A stretch of 64,000 nt of DNA from Parus major (GCF_001522545.3 NC_031769.1:128363613-128427612); one strand, 5' to 3'. Shown: positions 37,824 through 50,823, numbered from the stretch's first letter. The notes: generated by a model from the letters alone, not told the origin. Numbers and translations: made by a program.

Positions 37824-39310
37824 GTAAGTATCAAAAGTTTGTAATTTTGAAATTGGGCAGTTACATAAAACAGGAAATTCTAGATATAAAAATATAAGCC
37901 AGACTTAGTTAACCAGATGAGCAGAGAGTGAGGAGATGCTTTTTCCTGATTGCAGAGATATTTGGGGCATCTTTTAGCCTGAAAGATATGGTTTCTCCCA
38001 TATGAATATCTGGGGTCATTCTCCACTTTTTTCTCTACCATATGATTTCTTCAGCACCAGACAACATAAACTCCAGTGAGAAAACATGTGAAAGGAAGAA
38101 ATCTCAGAAAGCCTTCTCCATGTTTGTTCTGTCAAAGCAGGACATGGGCCAAAAGGGCATCCCTGCTTTTGGCAGCTGAGCGAGCAGAGCCCTGTGCTCA
38201 CTTCTTTCTACACCCTGAGGAGAAAACAAATGATGACCAAAGCCACAACTATACTGGGGTGGATGTAGGAGCAGGAATGGGAAGCAGGCTGTGCTACTCT
38301 GACAGAGTAAGGGATTAGCTTGTTTTTCCCAGGTATAGCAAAGAGGATGTGATGTACATCTTTAGCCCTTACCAATAAAATCAGCAGCGTCTGCTGTGTA
38401 GCCTTTGCAAGTTGTCTACTGCTGGCTGAAAAACTTCAGTAATTTCATTTTACTCAGCATTGTAAAGAAAGGCTGCATTTTGTATAAAGCCAGTCTAGAC
38501 CGGTTTATAACTCTATCCCAAAATTATTACTTCTCATAGGTTTTTCTCATATACATTTGAATTATGTTGACCAAATAATTTAAAACACCTTCTGAAAAAA
38601 CACAGGATGGTTACATGTGAGAAGAAACCAGCTCAGCATTAATCACAGTTTACCTCTGCTCTTTCTTTGGGTTGCTGCATGTGATGGCATGTTGCTACAT
38701 GTGAAGTGGGGGTTGCTAGAAATCTTTTGCTAAAACCAGTAATTTTTAGCAACACCAGCAGCCACTTACCAGATTTGAAATGTAATATATTCCTCCAGAA
38801 GCTTGTTTTTATTTTATTTTCTTTCATAAATTTCCAAGCTGACACTTGCAGGCATACTGACTGTCAAAAGGTAGGTATAAATATCCTACAAATTCTAAGA
38901 GAAAACTGGCCAGTCTTGTAGAGCTAGTGTTTTCTTCTGACAGCTGGATTGGGAATTACCCTGCACTACCCCTTGGTCTGAAAGTGCCCCCCACCAAAGC
39001 CTTGGGCATGTCACCTAAACTTGCTATTCACCCCTCTGTACAGCAGCAATAGCAGCGTAGCCCTGAGGGCTGTCCTGCACACCAGTGGTGTAAGCTCTGG
39101 AAAACACAGCAGACATGGAAGGTACTCTTTGCTGGCCAGGTAGTGCTGGGCACCCTTCTTCTCCGTTATCAGTTCATTGGAGCCAGGACAGCAGAGAACC
39201 TGGACCAAAATACCAGGGTTTTTTTCAGAGTTCTAACTTTTCCAGTGCTTAGGGCAGGTCTGAGGACAGGGACATCTTTTCTGACACAGCATAAGAGAGG
39301 TGAAGAAGAG

Positions 39311-39450
39311 AATAATACAATTATAGAACAGTTTGGGTTGAAAGAGACCTTTAAGATCATCCATTCCCACCCCCTGGCAGAAAGCAGTGACACCTTTAAT
39401 CAGATTAGGATGCTCAGAGTTCCATCCAACCTGATCTAGAATGTTTCCAC
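39311..39450 (-). mobile_element. CR1 LINE 3' end
   Basis: A minus-strand CR1 tail. The block 'tatagaacagtttgggttg', then 'aaagagacctttaagatcat' and 'catccaacctgatctagaat', is the reverse complement of the CR1 3' untranslated region. The far end fades out at about 39450. Confidence 0.85.
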
Positions 39451-42400
39451 TTCAGCTGGGCTGTCAGTCATGTCACCACAAGAGGGGAAACGTGGAGAAA
39501 GGTCAGTCTCCTTGTTCCAGTGATTTAGGGTTTCAGGTACATTTCCATGGCTCATGGCTGCTTTCTGATACATGGAGGGACTACGTAAAAAAACAGGCCA
39601 AAAATATCTGCCTACACAGGGTGCTGCCTAATACAGTTATTTTTCCCACCTAGTGTTTTTGCTGGGAAGTCTTCTCCATAGAGGAAGGAAGGCACACAGC
39701 AAATGCTGTATTTGAACAATGCAGCAGTTTGTTATGCAGTTGTTATGCAGCCTCTGGTTAGTAGATTCTTACAGACAGATGTATAGGACTGCAATCAGCA
39801 AGTATGGGAAAAAACTCCAGTGATTCTATTCCAAGGAAAAGAATCTTTCCCTCTTCTCAAGAGCTGTGTTTTGCACAGAAAAATGAAGCCATCTGTTTCT
39901 AGCACAGGAGTAAATCCTATATTAAGCAGTTTGGGTTATGCCAAGTATACACATCAGTGTGTAGCATTTAATTATTTTTTCAAATTCCACAAATTTTGGA
40001 GCAATGAGATCTAAAGGTTAAAGAAGCTTAAAATTAAAAAGCAAAGATTTAGCTGGGTTAGCTTTCAATATGATGGGGTAGTACACAATGCTTGGTTCCA
40101 TTTTTGGCAACTTTCCTGGAGGACCCCTTTCTGTTTTGTTCAGTGACAAAACGGTAAAAAGGGGTGCATGATGGGTTTTTTTCCCCATTATCATTTACAT
40201 CTCTAGTAGGTCACATTTCATTCTCTTTCTTTTCCTTTTTTCTTTTCTTTGGATAATCAAATAGCCACAAACCTTTAAAATCTCTCTGTTTCTTCTGTTT
40301 CCATTATTCTTTTCAGCTACATCAGCCATCTGGCAGAAGAAGGGGTGACCAGAAATGAATGTGAAATCCTGCACTTTTGGTTGAGTTATGCTTTAATACT
40401 TCATCTTTTTTTTCCATTACCTTTCTTCTATGTCCTAACATTTTGTTTGGATTCCCACACCTCTGCTTCCTGCAAAACAGAGGTGCTCATTGAGCTGTCC
40501 ACAATGGTTGCTAGGATTTTGTAAACATTTTTTTGAGTGGTTGCACTTGATTTAGGAGTTTGTTGTTGCCTGAAAAGTTTAAGGTATTTGCCTCCAGCAC
40601 GTGTTGTTGCGACTCTGTCTGCCTTGAGTTTCATCTCCCACTGAACTGACTGATGACTGAGAATTGCAGCTTCTCCCCAAATATCAGCCAGCCTACATGT
40701 AACAGCTGTCATCTGCCAAGGTTACCCTTTTACACTTCCCCTTTTTCCAAGGCATTGATGGATCCAACAAAATCTATCAGCCCAGTTTGGCAAAGCAGTT
40801 AAATGTGTGTTTGCTCTGTTCAGAGAGATGTGTAAGTGCATGTCTGCCTCAAGGCCAGCTCATACATTGGGACTTCAGCACATGCTTAACCCTAAATACA
40901 TGCTGAAGTGTTGAACAGAAATGGGATGGGAGTCAATAGCAAGAACTCTTTTTGTTGTCCATCCTCCCAGAATGTTAAAAGCCCAGCTCTTATCTTTGTT
41001 TCATTGCTTCATATGCACTTCCATAGAGGCATCTGTGTTTTAATAGTAAAATTGCTTAATTTCCATAACTCATTTTGCAGGAAGTTTTCAACAAGAAATA
41101 TCCTCTTATCTTTGCTTGTTTTCTAACCTTTTACTTCTAACCTTCATTTTGAAACTAAATCACACAGAGCAGTCAGGGAATTGAGCACATGTGAAGCCAC
41201 ATGAAACAAACCCAAACAACTGAAAATGGAAGAGTTTGTTAATCAAATCAATCATATTTTAAATGCTTTAAATAGTGTGATTCATCCCAGTTTCTAATGA
41301 ATGAATTATTTTATAATGGTTTTTAAGCTCCAAAAAAGAGCACTTTTTGGGGAGAACTTATATGCATGCCAAGGTGCCCCCAGATTTGACATTGTTGATT
41401 TGACTTCAGCTGACACCTCACAGTCCTTTCCAAGGTAAAATAACCAAGAAGATAGGAAAGTCACCTCTTTGAGAGGGATTTTTCTGTGTGCCTTCAGATT
41501 TTATAAAACTCCACAATAGCCTAACTCCAATTTCTACTTAATCCTTTGCCAACCAATGTACTTACTATTGAGAAACTCCTTAATTTTTTATTACCATCTC
41601 CTATCACATCTATAAGATTCTAGAGTTGTTATATCTGAGAAGACATCAGCATAAAGGTAATGCTGTCAAGGTCCTCTCTTCTCCCATAGGTGGTTCCTAC
41701 ACCATGCTGGTAACATCAGGGTCCTGCCTGAGGTTGGCAGCTTGAGTAAGTCTTCTCTGCTGGGCTGGTGTTGTCTGGTTTTCACCCTGTGATAGCATGA
41801 CAGACATGAAAGAAAATGTTTACATGCTTTTAGCTAAATCCAAAAGGCAATGCTTACATGGGCCTTTTGGTCAAGCCTGGAGGGACTCTAGCTGGAGCTG
41901 TTTATTGTGTGTGACTTGGGTAGTAACAGATTCGTGACTACAAAACAGAAATGGTGGTATTTTGTATGGGGGAATTCCTCCTGAAAGCCAAAGGGTTGTA
42001 TCAGGAGGAGCTGCTCAGAAAAGAGGGATTTCTACATCTGGCAATATTGGATTTCATGTCTGTAAAGCAAAAACGAAATTATGCACATAACAAAACATAA
42101 ACACGTTGTAAAATGCATTCAGACCAGATTCCAAACACATTGAACACTGCATGATTTAATATGGATAAACTCAGAAAAATACCCCATTGGGGCGAACTAC
42201 AGACTCCAAAATGACAGCTGTTATCATTCCAAAACAAGTAATTGTTTATAAATGAATATTTTTCATGATAAATTATTGAATTACATGAAAATCAGATAAC
42301 TGCCTTCTGCCAAATTTGTTTTCAGTTTCACAAGACAGAATGGAATGTGCTACAGATGGTGAGTGAAATTAAAAGCTGCTGGTCTTTTCCCACTAAGGGC

Positions 42401-45400
42401 TGATATTTTCCCTTAGACATTTCCAGTATCTCATAAACCTGCTAAATCGTGGTCCCAAGGAATGGGTATCTAGCTAGATATACAAAATATTTTAGATATA
42501 TAGGATTTCAGGGAATCTCTGCCTAATCTGAGCCAGTTGTAGTGTAAGTTAGTATTTCATATTCATTTTATGTTGATTTCTCATTCATACCCACAGAGCC
42601 CCAGCATAAGAACCTCTAATTATTGCAGGGACTCTTGAGGTTCTGGGATTTTTTAAGTTCTCCTTTACATTCTCTCTCATTTGCATTTGAATCATTTGAA
42701 AATACACTTTTCTTTATATGTTTTCTGTCTAGTTTCAGTCGAGTCCTTGCCTTCCCCCCACATTTTGAATAGGATGACAATAACCTGAAGTGGCTGTTTC
42801 AGCTGAATCACATCAAAGTCTATCTAAGTCCTCAAAGTGAAGTTTCCAGCACAAATATGGCTGAGTTTTTTTGAGAGACATGGTCAAGACCACAGAGTCC
42901 AGCTGATCCTTAACAAAATTTTCAATTCTGCAAAGTCCTTTCCTCAGTCACTTCTCAGTCACTTCAGTCAGTTCCCTGCTCCATTCACAGGGATGAGTTA
43001 ACTTTTGTGGCACAAGCTCTTTGTTGGGAACAAAATGCCACATGTAGTCTATCTTGTCCCAGAGAGCCACTGGGGCAGCTGAGCTAAGTCTTGTAATTGC
43101 AGCCTTGGCATCTGATCAGAATTTTAGAAGACAGCACATCTGTATCATATTTCTTTACACTGCTTCACATAGCTTCCTGACTGCTGTAGAACTGGATCTT
43201 CACTGCATCCTGCTGTCAGGTAAGCATAGTGAAAACACACCACGAGCACATCCCTACCTCCCCAACAGAGAAACATAACTGGTCCCCATCCCAGAGTGGG
43301 AAACAGCAGGGGCAAGGCTATAACAACAAGAAAACCTTTTCATTCTCTCAGACTGTGCCTCAGAGATCACCTAAATTGTAAATTGTACCTTTGTTGTCAA
43401 AAAAACCTTTCTTTGCCTTTTCTGCCTCTTACTTTTCCACAGGTTTTAGCCCATTAGTATACTGGTCACAAGTTCCTTGATTTAACTACACTTTGTGTGA
43501 AGAAAAGGATGCTGATGGATTTGAATCTGAAAGCAGATGTCTATGGTTACACATAAGAGTGCATGCTTTTATATACACACACATATGTACATCCCACAAT
43601 TTGTGTATCATACGTCTTTTAAAGGTTGACTTGTTTGTCTGTGTCATTTGGCAGAAAAACTGCAAAATTTAATGAATTAAGGCAGTTCTAAGAAGAAAAT
43701 CTTCTGTGCTGTTTCCCCCCTCTGAACTTTACCTACATATCCTTCTGTACACGAAACTCTAGATTCATTTCTCTCTATTCTATTTGTAAATGGTCTAAAT
43801 CATTGTGGTGGTGCCGCAGACAGCATGATGAAGAATGGAAAACCAGGTGGGGTAGTAATAGGTAATAAATTGAATGTCCACAAAAATCCCCATCTTGACA
43901 TAAGACTAGCTATCACAGAAGCAAAAATCAAATGCGTTGGAAGCTTTCAAATGTACACGAGGGTGCATACAGACATCCTCTGTTTCTAAAGACTAAAAGC
44001 TGAGGTCTTTTAGTTATTTCTCTGCCCCTCCTTTCCCCTCTTTTTCTCCTATTTTTCTCATTTTTTTCTGTATTAAATTGCATTGAAGATCACTTTCTAG
44101 AGCATGCTCGTGGCATAAGTGAATTCTGATGTCATTGTGTGATACAAATCTCTTCACAAGTCAAGCATTCACCACTTAAATAGTTTTGCTTGGCGAAAGC
44201 TTGTATGTGATGACCCCGGCTGTCAGTTGCTTCTGGATATGTCATTCAGCTTCTTTTGATGTTTTTTCTCAGAGCCATTTGAACAGATCACCTTGTGATG
44301 AGCTTCAGACTTAGGCAAACCCCCTGACTTTCACCAGTAACAGCAGCGGGCCCCAAGCAGAGTCTCCTGCCAGACTGTGCAGTGCAGGGCTGGGTAAAGA
44401 GGCCTTAGTTTCTCCAGTGGAAAGGGAAGTGGACAGAAGTGGATTGAGGCTTTCCTTTCAGTCTTTCTGATCCAGAGTTAAACCCTCACAAAGCCTAGTC
44501 AAGGTTATCCACCTTGCACTACGAAGAAAAATAGAACATCTTCAGATCCATAAATAATCAATCCCAAGGATAACATTGAAGCAATTGATAACTAGCAGAA
44601 ACTGCTGTTATTAAACTACAATGGACCTAGGGCTATAGACATTGTACATTTGGCATTCAGATGAGTTCACCTTTTCATGACAATGCATGGTTCAGTCATG
44701 AGCCATTCAGTGGAATGTTAAGTTGTGCTGCATCAATAGTAATGGACCAGGAATTATGACATGTTTTATGTTATCATTCATTTAAAACAGATCGTTTAGA
44801 TTTCAGCCACAAGCAAAAGTTTATATATAATATATTTATTACAAACAACAGTGAACACTTAAGAGCTATTATTTTAAATCTAAATGACATTGTGTTTAGT
44901 ATCCATTTCCTCCAGCTCTGCAATGTGCAGCCTGTGGTGTCTGTCATCTTTCCCTGGAGTTCTCCTGGATACGAAGTGACAACTTCTCACAAGTTACCAG
45001 AAACAGGAGAAAATGTGGAGCCCTGCTTCAATGAGCTGTTTCACATTACAAGAATTTACAATGAGCATCTGACTGAAGAAAAGCAGTGGAGCTTGAGAGG
45101 GGAATATCATGCAGTAAATTACTTGCTATTATCCATGTTGACAATATGGGGTAGGGAGGAGAGTATTTAAACAAAAAAACACATAAGGAAACACATTGGT
45201 GAGTGGGCTCCTTGTGTGCAAATACTAAATGGTGCTTCTGAAAATCTTGCCAAAGTCCATTTTATAGACATTGAGTCTGGACATACAGCTTGTGCAGAGA
45301 GCAGTAGATGGCTGTGCTGAAGGAAGGGACTGTGGGTCCTCTCCAGCATCCAATGGCCACTCTCTGGGTCAGCTCGTTCAGCAGCTGCTTCTCCAGCCTT

Positions 45401-47465
45401 TCCCATGGCTGGGCACATGCAAGTGCAGAGGATATCAAACCACCCTCTGGAAGCCAGGGCACCCTTCCTGTACCTGGCACAGCCACGCTAGCAAGGCCAC
45501 CATCAGAGGTGTGAAATGGAACACCGTGCCCCCTCCTGTCCTCTCACTGCTATCTGCCCTTCCCATAACAGAAGACCTGACTAAAAGCTCCCAGCTTACC
45601 TGCTCTTTTTCCCTCCTTGCCATATGCAGACAGCCTGCCCTCCACAGACAAAACAAGGGCCACAGGTGCTAACCAGAGAGGAATGGGTTACCTAGATCCA
45701 CCTTAAAAATGCCTGACCAGTGAAACCAAAACTTACCATTCTGAATGATTCTTGGTTTAATGATTTCTTTGAACAAAGGCACTAGTGGGCTGTCCCCACC
45801 AGTGTGATGGAGATGTTGTGCTAGGCAAATCTGAGCAGTCCTTGCCCCCTCAGTGTTCACAACATGAAGCGTAGATGAACTGCAATACAATAGGTCTCAG
45901 GACGCTGCTTCAAGTGGAAATAAAACAAGCAATTTAGAGAGTTTTCAGGTGCTTCACATTTTCATTTTCGGCTTTCTACACAAATAAAAAGGCTTAAACT
46001 ATTATTCAGTCTCCACTCAAAGTATAATTTTGACATTTGGAAATCTGATTTTGTGATCAGAAACACATGTAGAATAGAATTTAGAAGTCAGCAAAGACTC
46101 CAAGCATGATTTTATTGGGAGCTTGGGTATGCCCTTCAGAGTAATTGGGATGTGGAATGTGGAAGTAGTTTTTACAGGAAAATAGGGATAAGGCCTCCTG
46201 TAGCCAGCCTCAGGCAATGGAGCGAGTAAAATATCAAGAAGAATTCACATTCAACTTGATAATAAGGTTTCCTAGCATGTTAATTAAATGAAGTCTCACG
46301 TCCCCAGCCCTGTTGTTTTAAACATTTTAAGGCATTAACATTGCACAATAGAAACATAATTTCCCCTCTCTCCAGATGTCTATACTAATTTGATTTTCCT
46401 AGTTGTTAGCTTTAAACTTTCTATGAACATGAAAACGTATCCTTTCAGCAGTGCTGTTGTATTTTCCCCCTTCATTCTTCCTTAGTACTCATTTTGGGCA
46501 CTAATTGGCAACAGTGTTTTTTGAAAATAAATTCTTCAAATGGGAAAGCTTTGCTGTTTATCCTATACTGAGGCACTGTTTTCCACAGCTTGACTTTGAA
46601 AGAAAACAGTGGGAAAACAACATTCATTTGGTCCTGAGGGTCTGAACCTTCACAGATAACATGGAGGAGATTTAGGGAGTGAGGTAAAGCCAGAGGAAAC
46701 CTCATAAATCATATCCCATCTTTCTGCTCTTTAAAGTATTGGCTTAACTGGGAATTAGTTGCCAAAATCCCTTTGGGAATACAAGTGTATGCACCTCCTT
46801 TGAGCTCTGTGCAGTGACTCAGGGGTGGATTGTGAGGCAGTGACTGACCAAAGCAATTGAGTGTGTGGGGCACAGGGAGGTGTATCTGATGGCAAAATGC
46901 TCTCTCTACAAATGGGAGAAGTGGAGCTGTGCTTGTACATGTACTCAGAGAAAGCAGCTGGTGAGGAAGGTACCAAGATCTACTGCACTCAGCCATTTTG
47001 CTCAGGCATTTCTCCAGGACATGGAGAGGGACAGTGATCCTGAAGATCATTGTCACAGATTCAGGGTTCATTTCAAAGCCAGAAGCTGAAAAATCCTGCT
47101 CTCTACTTATTTCCAGAAAAAAACTTTTACACACTGGAGACAAAGGTTTTCCTTTGTGGCAAAATTCACAGCTTGTTTAGTTAAAGAATAAATTTAAAAA
47201 TACAATTTAAGACTATAAGCATAGATAGTCTTCTCTCTTGATTGGTCCAGAGTACCTTGGATCTCTTGCAGAGGTAGACAGGCCAGCAGCCTCAGACTGG
47301 GCTTTGGATACAGGTAATTTTCTTCATAATATCTTCTGTGGGACTGTGTTTGGGATTTGTGATGACAAACCCCATGACACAAGTGTTGATAATATGATAA
47401 TAATGCATTAGCTATTGCTGAACAGTGCTTGCACAGCATCAATATGTTTCTTCTGTTTCACATTG
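39451..47465. other. Unique sequence, no gene proven
   Basis: Eight kilobases with no named repeat. A direct duplication (GTTATGCAG twice) lies near 39729-39750 and a small exon-like block at 41690-41745. The GC-richer stretch 45260-45670 has overlapping frames on both strands (plus 45271-45672, 133 codons; minus 45262-45486, 74 codons) with no recognisable domain. The rest is AT-rich. Confidence 0.5.
41690..41745 (+). other. Exon-like block with good acceptor
   Basis: A pyrimidine-rich tract ending CTCTCTTCTCCCATAG (AG at 41688-41689) is followed after 56 bp by TTGA|GTAAGT (GT at 41746). One frame is open across the block (18 codons). This is the best acceptor I noticed in the window, but the block is short and no partner exons with matching frame were found. 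Confidence 0.22.
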
Positions 47466-47892
47466 CCCTGCCAGAGTGGACTGGGGGTCTACATGAAGTT
47501 GGGAGGGCACACAGCTGAGGCAGATAACCCCAGGTGACCAATGGGACATCATAGAATATATTATGTCATGTTTAGTCCTAATTCTGGGATGGTGGAAGTT
47601 GGCAGGAACTGTTGTTGCTCAGGGGCTGGCATTGGTCTGTCGGTGGTGAAAATTCCTTTCATTTACATCACTTGCTTTTCACAGATTTGCTTGTTTTTTC
47701 TTCTCACTTAGTTTTAGGGGGTTTTTTGTAAGTTTTTTTGTTGTTTTGTTTTTGTTTTTGTTCTTTTTTTAATTAAGCTGTTCATATCTCAATTATTTTT
47801 CTCACTTTTACCCTTCTTCCCCTCATCCCACTGTGGGGCATTGGGCAAGCAGCTGTGTGGTGCTTAGCTGCCTACCAAGTTTAAACCACAAC
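47466..47892 (+). mobile_element. ERVL-like LTR fragment (3' part)
   Basis: A plus-strand relic of an avian ERVL-type LTR. The 5' part has 'gtggactgggggtctacatg', 'gaagttgggagggcacacag' and 'tgaccaatgggacatcat', like the U3 region. The 3' part has 'aattaagctgttcatatctc', 'tttctcacttttaccctt', 'gtgtggtgcttagctgcc' and the closing 'gtttaaaccacaac', which is the characteristic 3' end of this LTR type. The middle is replaced by a T-rich, slippage-prone tract at about 47699-47774. The 5' end of the LTR is missing and no target-site duplication was found. No proviral genes are present. Confidence 0.82.
47699..47774 (+). repeat. T-rich low-complexity tract
   Basis: Runs of T broken by single G, including (GTTTTT)n-like units, inside the ERVL-like LTR. 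It probably arose by slippage in the T-rich part of the R region. Confidence 0.85.
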
Positions 47893-49214
47893 CACTCACA
47901 AATTTGAACTGTATTTATAAGAGAAACCAGAAGCTTGACATTGACCCTTGCAGTTTAGTTCTCTGCATTCTCCCTGGTGCTTTGGACTATACTACATTGT
48001 CTTAGTGAGAAAGCATTTTCCTGTACGGATGTGAGCCATTCCATGTGGCTGTCCTCAGAAGCAGAACCAGATTCCCAAGCCATACTATTTGTTTCTGGAA
48101 TTTTAGCTACAGATTCAGTCCCAGATTCACTCCCAACCCAGAACAGTGGGACCCCAAAAACTTCACTATCACCTTCAGCCTATGAATTCTTCTGGAGCTC
48201 ACTGTTCCCTTCACTCTCCAAGGAGCTGAGGAAAAGCAGTACTCAGTATCAAGGGTCCCTCTCTCCTCCTAATTCTTTCTGAACTTTGGACAGACAACCA
48301 GACTAATTTCCATTTCAGTTTTGCACATGGCCTAACATAAACCAAACCCTACACTGAATTATCTGTCCATAGCTCTCAATGGTTCAAGACCTGAAGTGCC
48401 CATGGTCTGTCATTGATTTGTTGTGGGACAAAAGTGTTTTATCTATATCTCTCTTCCAAATTTAAAATCTTAATTATAAGAGAAGCCCTGTTTGCTTCAT
48501 TTCTGAACCATCCCGTAATGGAAGAAATACACCAGAATTTTCATGGAGGAATTCCTATGAGCTTTTCAGGCATGTTAAGTATAAGATGTAGACATACTTC
48601 ACTTCCAAATGTTAATATGGAAAGGTAGTTCTTCTTCCTTGAAGTAAGGACTACAATCCCTTGTAATATGTAAGGATTCACGTTTGGTTCATACTTTATT
48701 TGGAAAAGCTTTGAAAGCAAGGCAGTGAAGTGATTTGTCTCATTACAGAATCAGATCAGTAGCAACAGCTCAACCCATTCCCTTGGGTTTCAAAATTTTT
48801 CAGTCACCTCCTCAAATGGTCTTAGACTTTAATGACCAGTCTGAAATCCTATGGGATCACATGAATAATTTTTTTTTCCTGCCTGGGCAAATGCTTCAAA
48901 GAGAGCTCAGCAGCAAGAGGTCACACTTGCAGCTTTCAAAAGCACACTGAGTTCAGATGTGAAGTATGGAAAATAAGATTTCTGAGAAACTGGTTGGTAA
49001 AATAAATTATAATGGGAAAACACAGTTAATGAGAGTCCTGTCATTAGAAAGGTTAGAGATTTTTTAACACAATATACAGTACTACAGACTTAATCTTATT
49101 AGCATTTTTAAGCCCATAAATCTGACTGGTCTTGGTGAAATGAAGGAAATACCTTCCACTGTGGTGGTAAATGTTTCATTGAATGGATTAGGAAAGCCAT
49201 CAACAGTTGGAGCT
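47893..49214. other. Unique sequence, no gene seen
   Basis: 1.3 kb between an LTR relic and the large CR1. The frame at 47977-48282 (101 codons) is without recognisable domain. The left edge of the CR1 is uncertain, so part of 49000-49214 may be decayed CR1. Confidence 0.5.
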
Positions 49215-49601
49215 GGTGTGGGATGTAAGAGGCAGCAAGAAGGGCTTTTGCAGGCATATCAACAGCAAAAGAGGACTTGGGAAAAGCTGGCCTAAGTGTT
49301 AAATGGTGTAGGGAGATGGTGACAATAAAGATGGAGAAAGCTGGAGTGCTCATTAGTTTCTTCACCTTAGTCTTTATGGGTAAGAGTAATCTTCAGGAAT
49401 CCCATGTTCCCAAGACCAGCCAGAATGCCTGAAGCAAGGAAGACTTACCCTTAGGTCAATCAGGTTAAGGAGCACTTTAGGAAACTGAACATAGGTAGAT
49501 CTGTGTGACCTGATGGATATATCTGACTGGTGAGAGAGCTGGCTGATGTGTTTGTGAGTCCACTCTTGATTATGTTTGAATGGTCATGGCGTAGAAGATG
49601 A
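49215..49601 (+). mobile_element. Large CR1 LINE, first segment
   Basis: The plus-strand CR1 begins in the linker between its endonuclease and reverse-transcriptase domains ('aaatggtgtagggagatgg', 'tcttcaccttagtctttatg'). It continues with 'aggtcaatcaggttaaggag', 'gacctgatggatatatctg' and 'ggctgatgtgtttgtgagtc', the start of the reverse-transcriptase domain, up to 'gaatggtcatggcgtagaag', where an LTR interrupts it. Frames are broken. The element is 5'-truncated, as is normal for CR1. Confidence 0.83.
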
Positions 49602-50030
49602 TGCCTTGAGAGGCTACCTAGAACAGAGGGTAGACAGTGTTAAAGGGATAAAGAAGGCATTTATTAAAAAGGCCTTCAAAGGATACACCTTGGGCAGTAC
49701 TAGAGCTCGGCCATGGCCACACCCATGATGGACAACAGGTAACGAGTTTTCACACTTTTGAAAGTTTTGGTCCATTTACATACTGGGCCTAATTGTCCAA
49801 TTACAGCTTCAGGTAATGAAGTCCTATCCTCCCAGATTGCTCCCCAATTCACTGTTGTTTGTACTTTTTGGGCCTGGAGCTACAATGGTGTCCTTGGTTC
49901 TTGGGCTGGAAAAGGATTGTTTTGTCTAACTAAACCATGAGGAGAACTTGCTAACACTTTATATGAAGTCCAGAGTTGTATACTAAAGCAGTACAGAATC
50001 TGGATAATATGAAAACTAAAACTTAAGGCA
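49602..50030 (-). mobile_element. Solo LTR inserted in CR1
   Basis: A 429-bp block inside the large CR1, bounded by the inverted ends TGCCTT (49602-49607) and AAGGCA (50025-50030). Its inner wording ('aaggcatttattaaaaagg', 'gatacaccttgggcagtac', 'tgggcctggagctacaatgg', 'gctggaaaaggattgttttg') matches an LTR type that I recall as common in songbirds. AATAAA on the minus strand (49665-49660) lies 58 bp from one end, so the LTR reads on the minus strand. I could not find an exact target-site duplication, so the ends may be off by several bases or altered by mutation. There is no proviral interior. Confidence 0.78.
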
Positions 50031-50051
50031 TCAGGGGGAGGTTTCTATGAA

Positions 50052-50333
50052 ATGAAAGAGACCAAATATCACTCTCTATTGGAGAAAGGCAAGATGGAGG
50101 ATCCAGAGAACCCTGGAGCAGGCATCCACACTTCAGTCACTGGTAAGGTGATGGAGCAACTAATCCTGGAAACCATGTCCAAACACAGAGAGTTCAAGAA
50201 GATGGTTTTGAGTCATCAGCATAGATTTACAAGGGTTAAATCCTCCCTGACTGAAGCAACAATGTTTTATGATGAAATGACTGGCTTGGTGGATGAAAGG
50301 AGAGCACCAGTTGTTGTCCACTGTCTCCTGTAA
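50052..50333 (+). pseudogene. CR1 reverse-transcriptase remnant
   Basis: A 93-codon open stretch inside the large CR1 that still reads as the early reverse-transcriptase domain. Recognisable pieces are GKVMEQLILETMSKH near residue 31, HQHRFTR near 55 and FYDEMTGLVDERRAPVVVH near 72. In an intact CR1 this region precedes the catalytic YLDFSKAFD motif, which is absent here because the copy has lost that stretch and runs into a stop at 50331. It is about a tenth of the usual CR1 ORF2 length and is inactive. The ATG is incidental; the frame is simply the longest surviving part. Confidence 0.85.
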
Positions 50334-50805
50334 CATCCCCATAGACAAATGGAGTATGAGCTAGACAGATGGTAGTGATTGCAAACTGGCTGAGCTGTGG
50401 AGCTCAAAGGGCTGTGGCTAGCAGCATAACCTCCAGTTAGAGGCCAGTCACTAGTGGTGTACCCCGGGATGGATCTAGGTCCTACACTGTTAATTATTTT
50501 CATTATCACCTGGGTGATAAGGCAGAGTGCACACACAGAAACTTTTTGGAAGATACGAAACTGGGAGGAGTGGTTGATAAAACAAAGGGCTGTGCTGGTG
50601 TTCATGGGGTAGGGACAGGCGGGAGAATTGAGCCAACAGGAGTCTCACAGAATTCAAAAAGGTGTGAATTCCTGAAGAGGAACAACTCCCATGCACCAGA
50701 GCATACTGGAAGTTGACCCAGTAGAAAGGAGCTTTGCAGAAAGAGTGTCTTGAGAGTCTGGATGAAGACCAACTTGACCATGAGCCAGTAATGCACCCAT
50801 GTAAC

Positions 50806-50823
50806 AAAAAAAAAAAAAAAAAA
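50806..50823 (+). repeat. A18 run inside CR1
   Basis: Eighteen A in a row interrupt the CR1 coding region where the family normally has a short 'aagaagg'-type stretch. CR1 sequence continues on both sides ('tgagccagtaatgcaccc' before and 'ggcaacagccttttgcatgg' after), so this is expansion of a native A-rich codon run and not a poly-A tail. Confidence 0.9.

Larger units (their letters stand above)
29176..39310. other. Unique sequence, no gene proven
   Basis: Ten kilobases without a recognisable gene or large repeat. It contains a (GGA)6 run at 32524-32541, a 12-base A run at 37280-37291, and two exon-like blocks listed separately (32324-32459 and 37567-37823). The minus-strand frame at 29428-29817 (129 codons) and the frame at 33703-34029 have no domain resemblance and overlap frames on the other strand or lack any codon pattern. 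Confidence 0.5.

Noticed and set aside
45262..45672. Possible processed pseudogene in a GC-richer patch
   Set aside because: Frames exist on both strands but match no protein I know, and there is no poly-A tail or flanking duplication.
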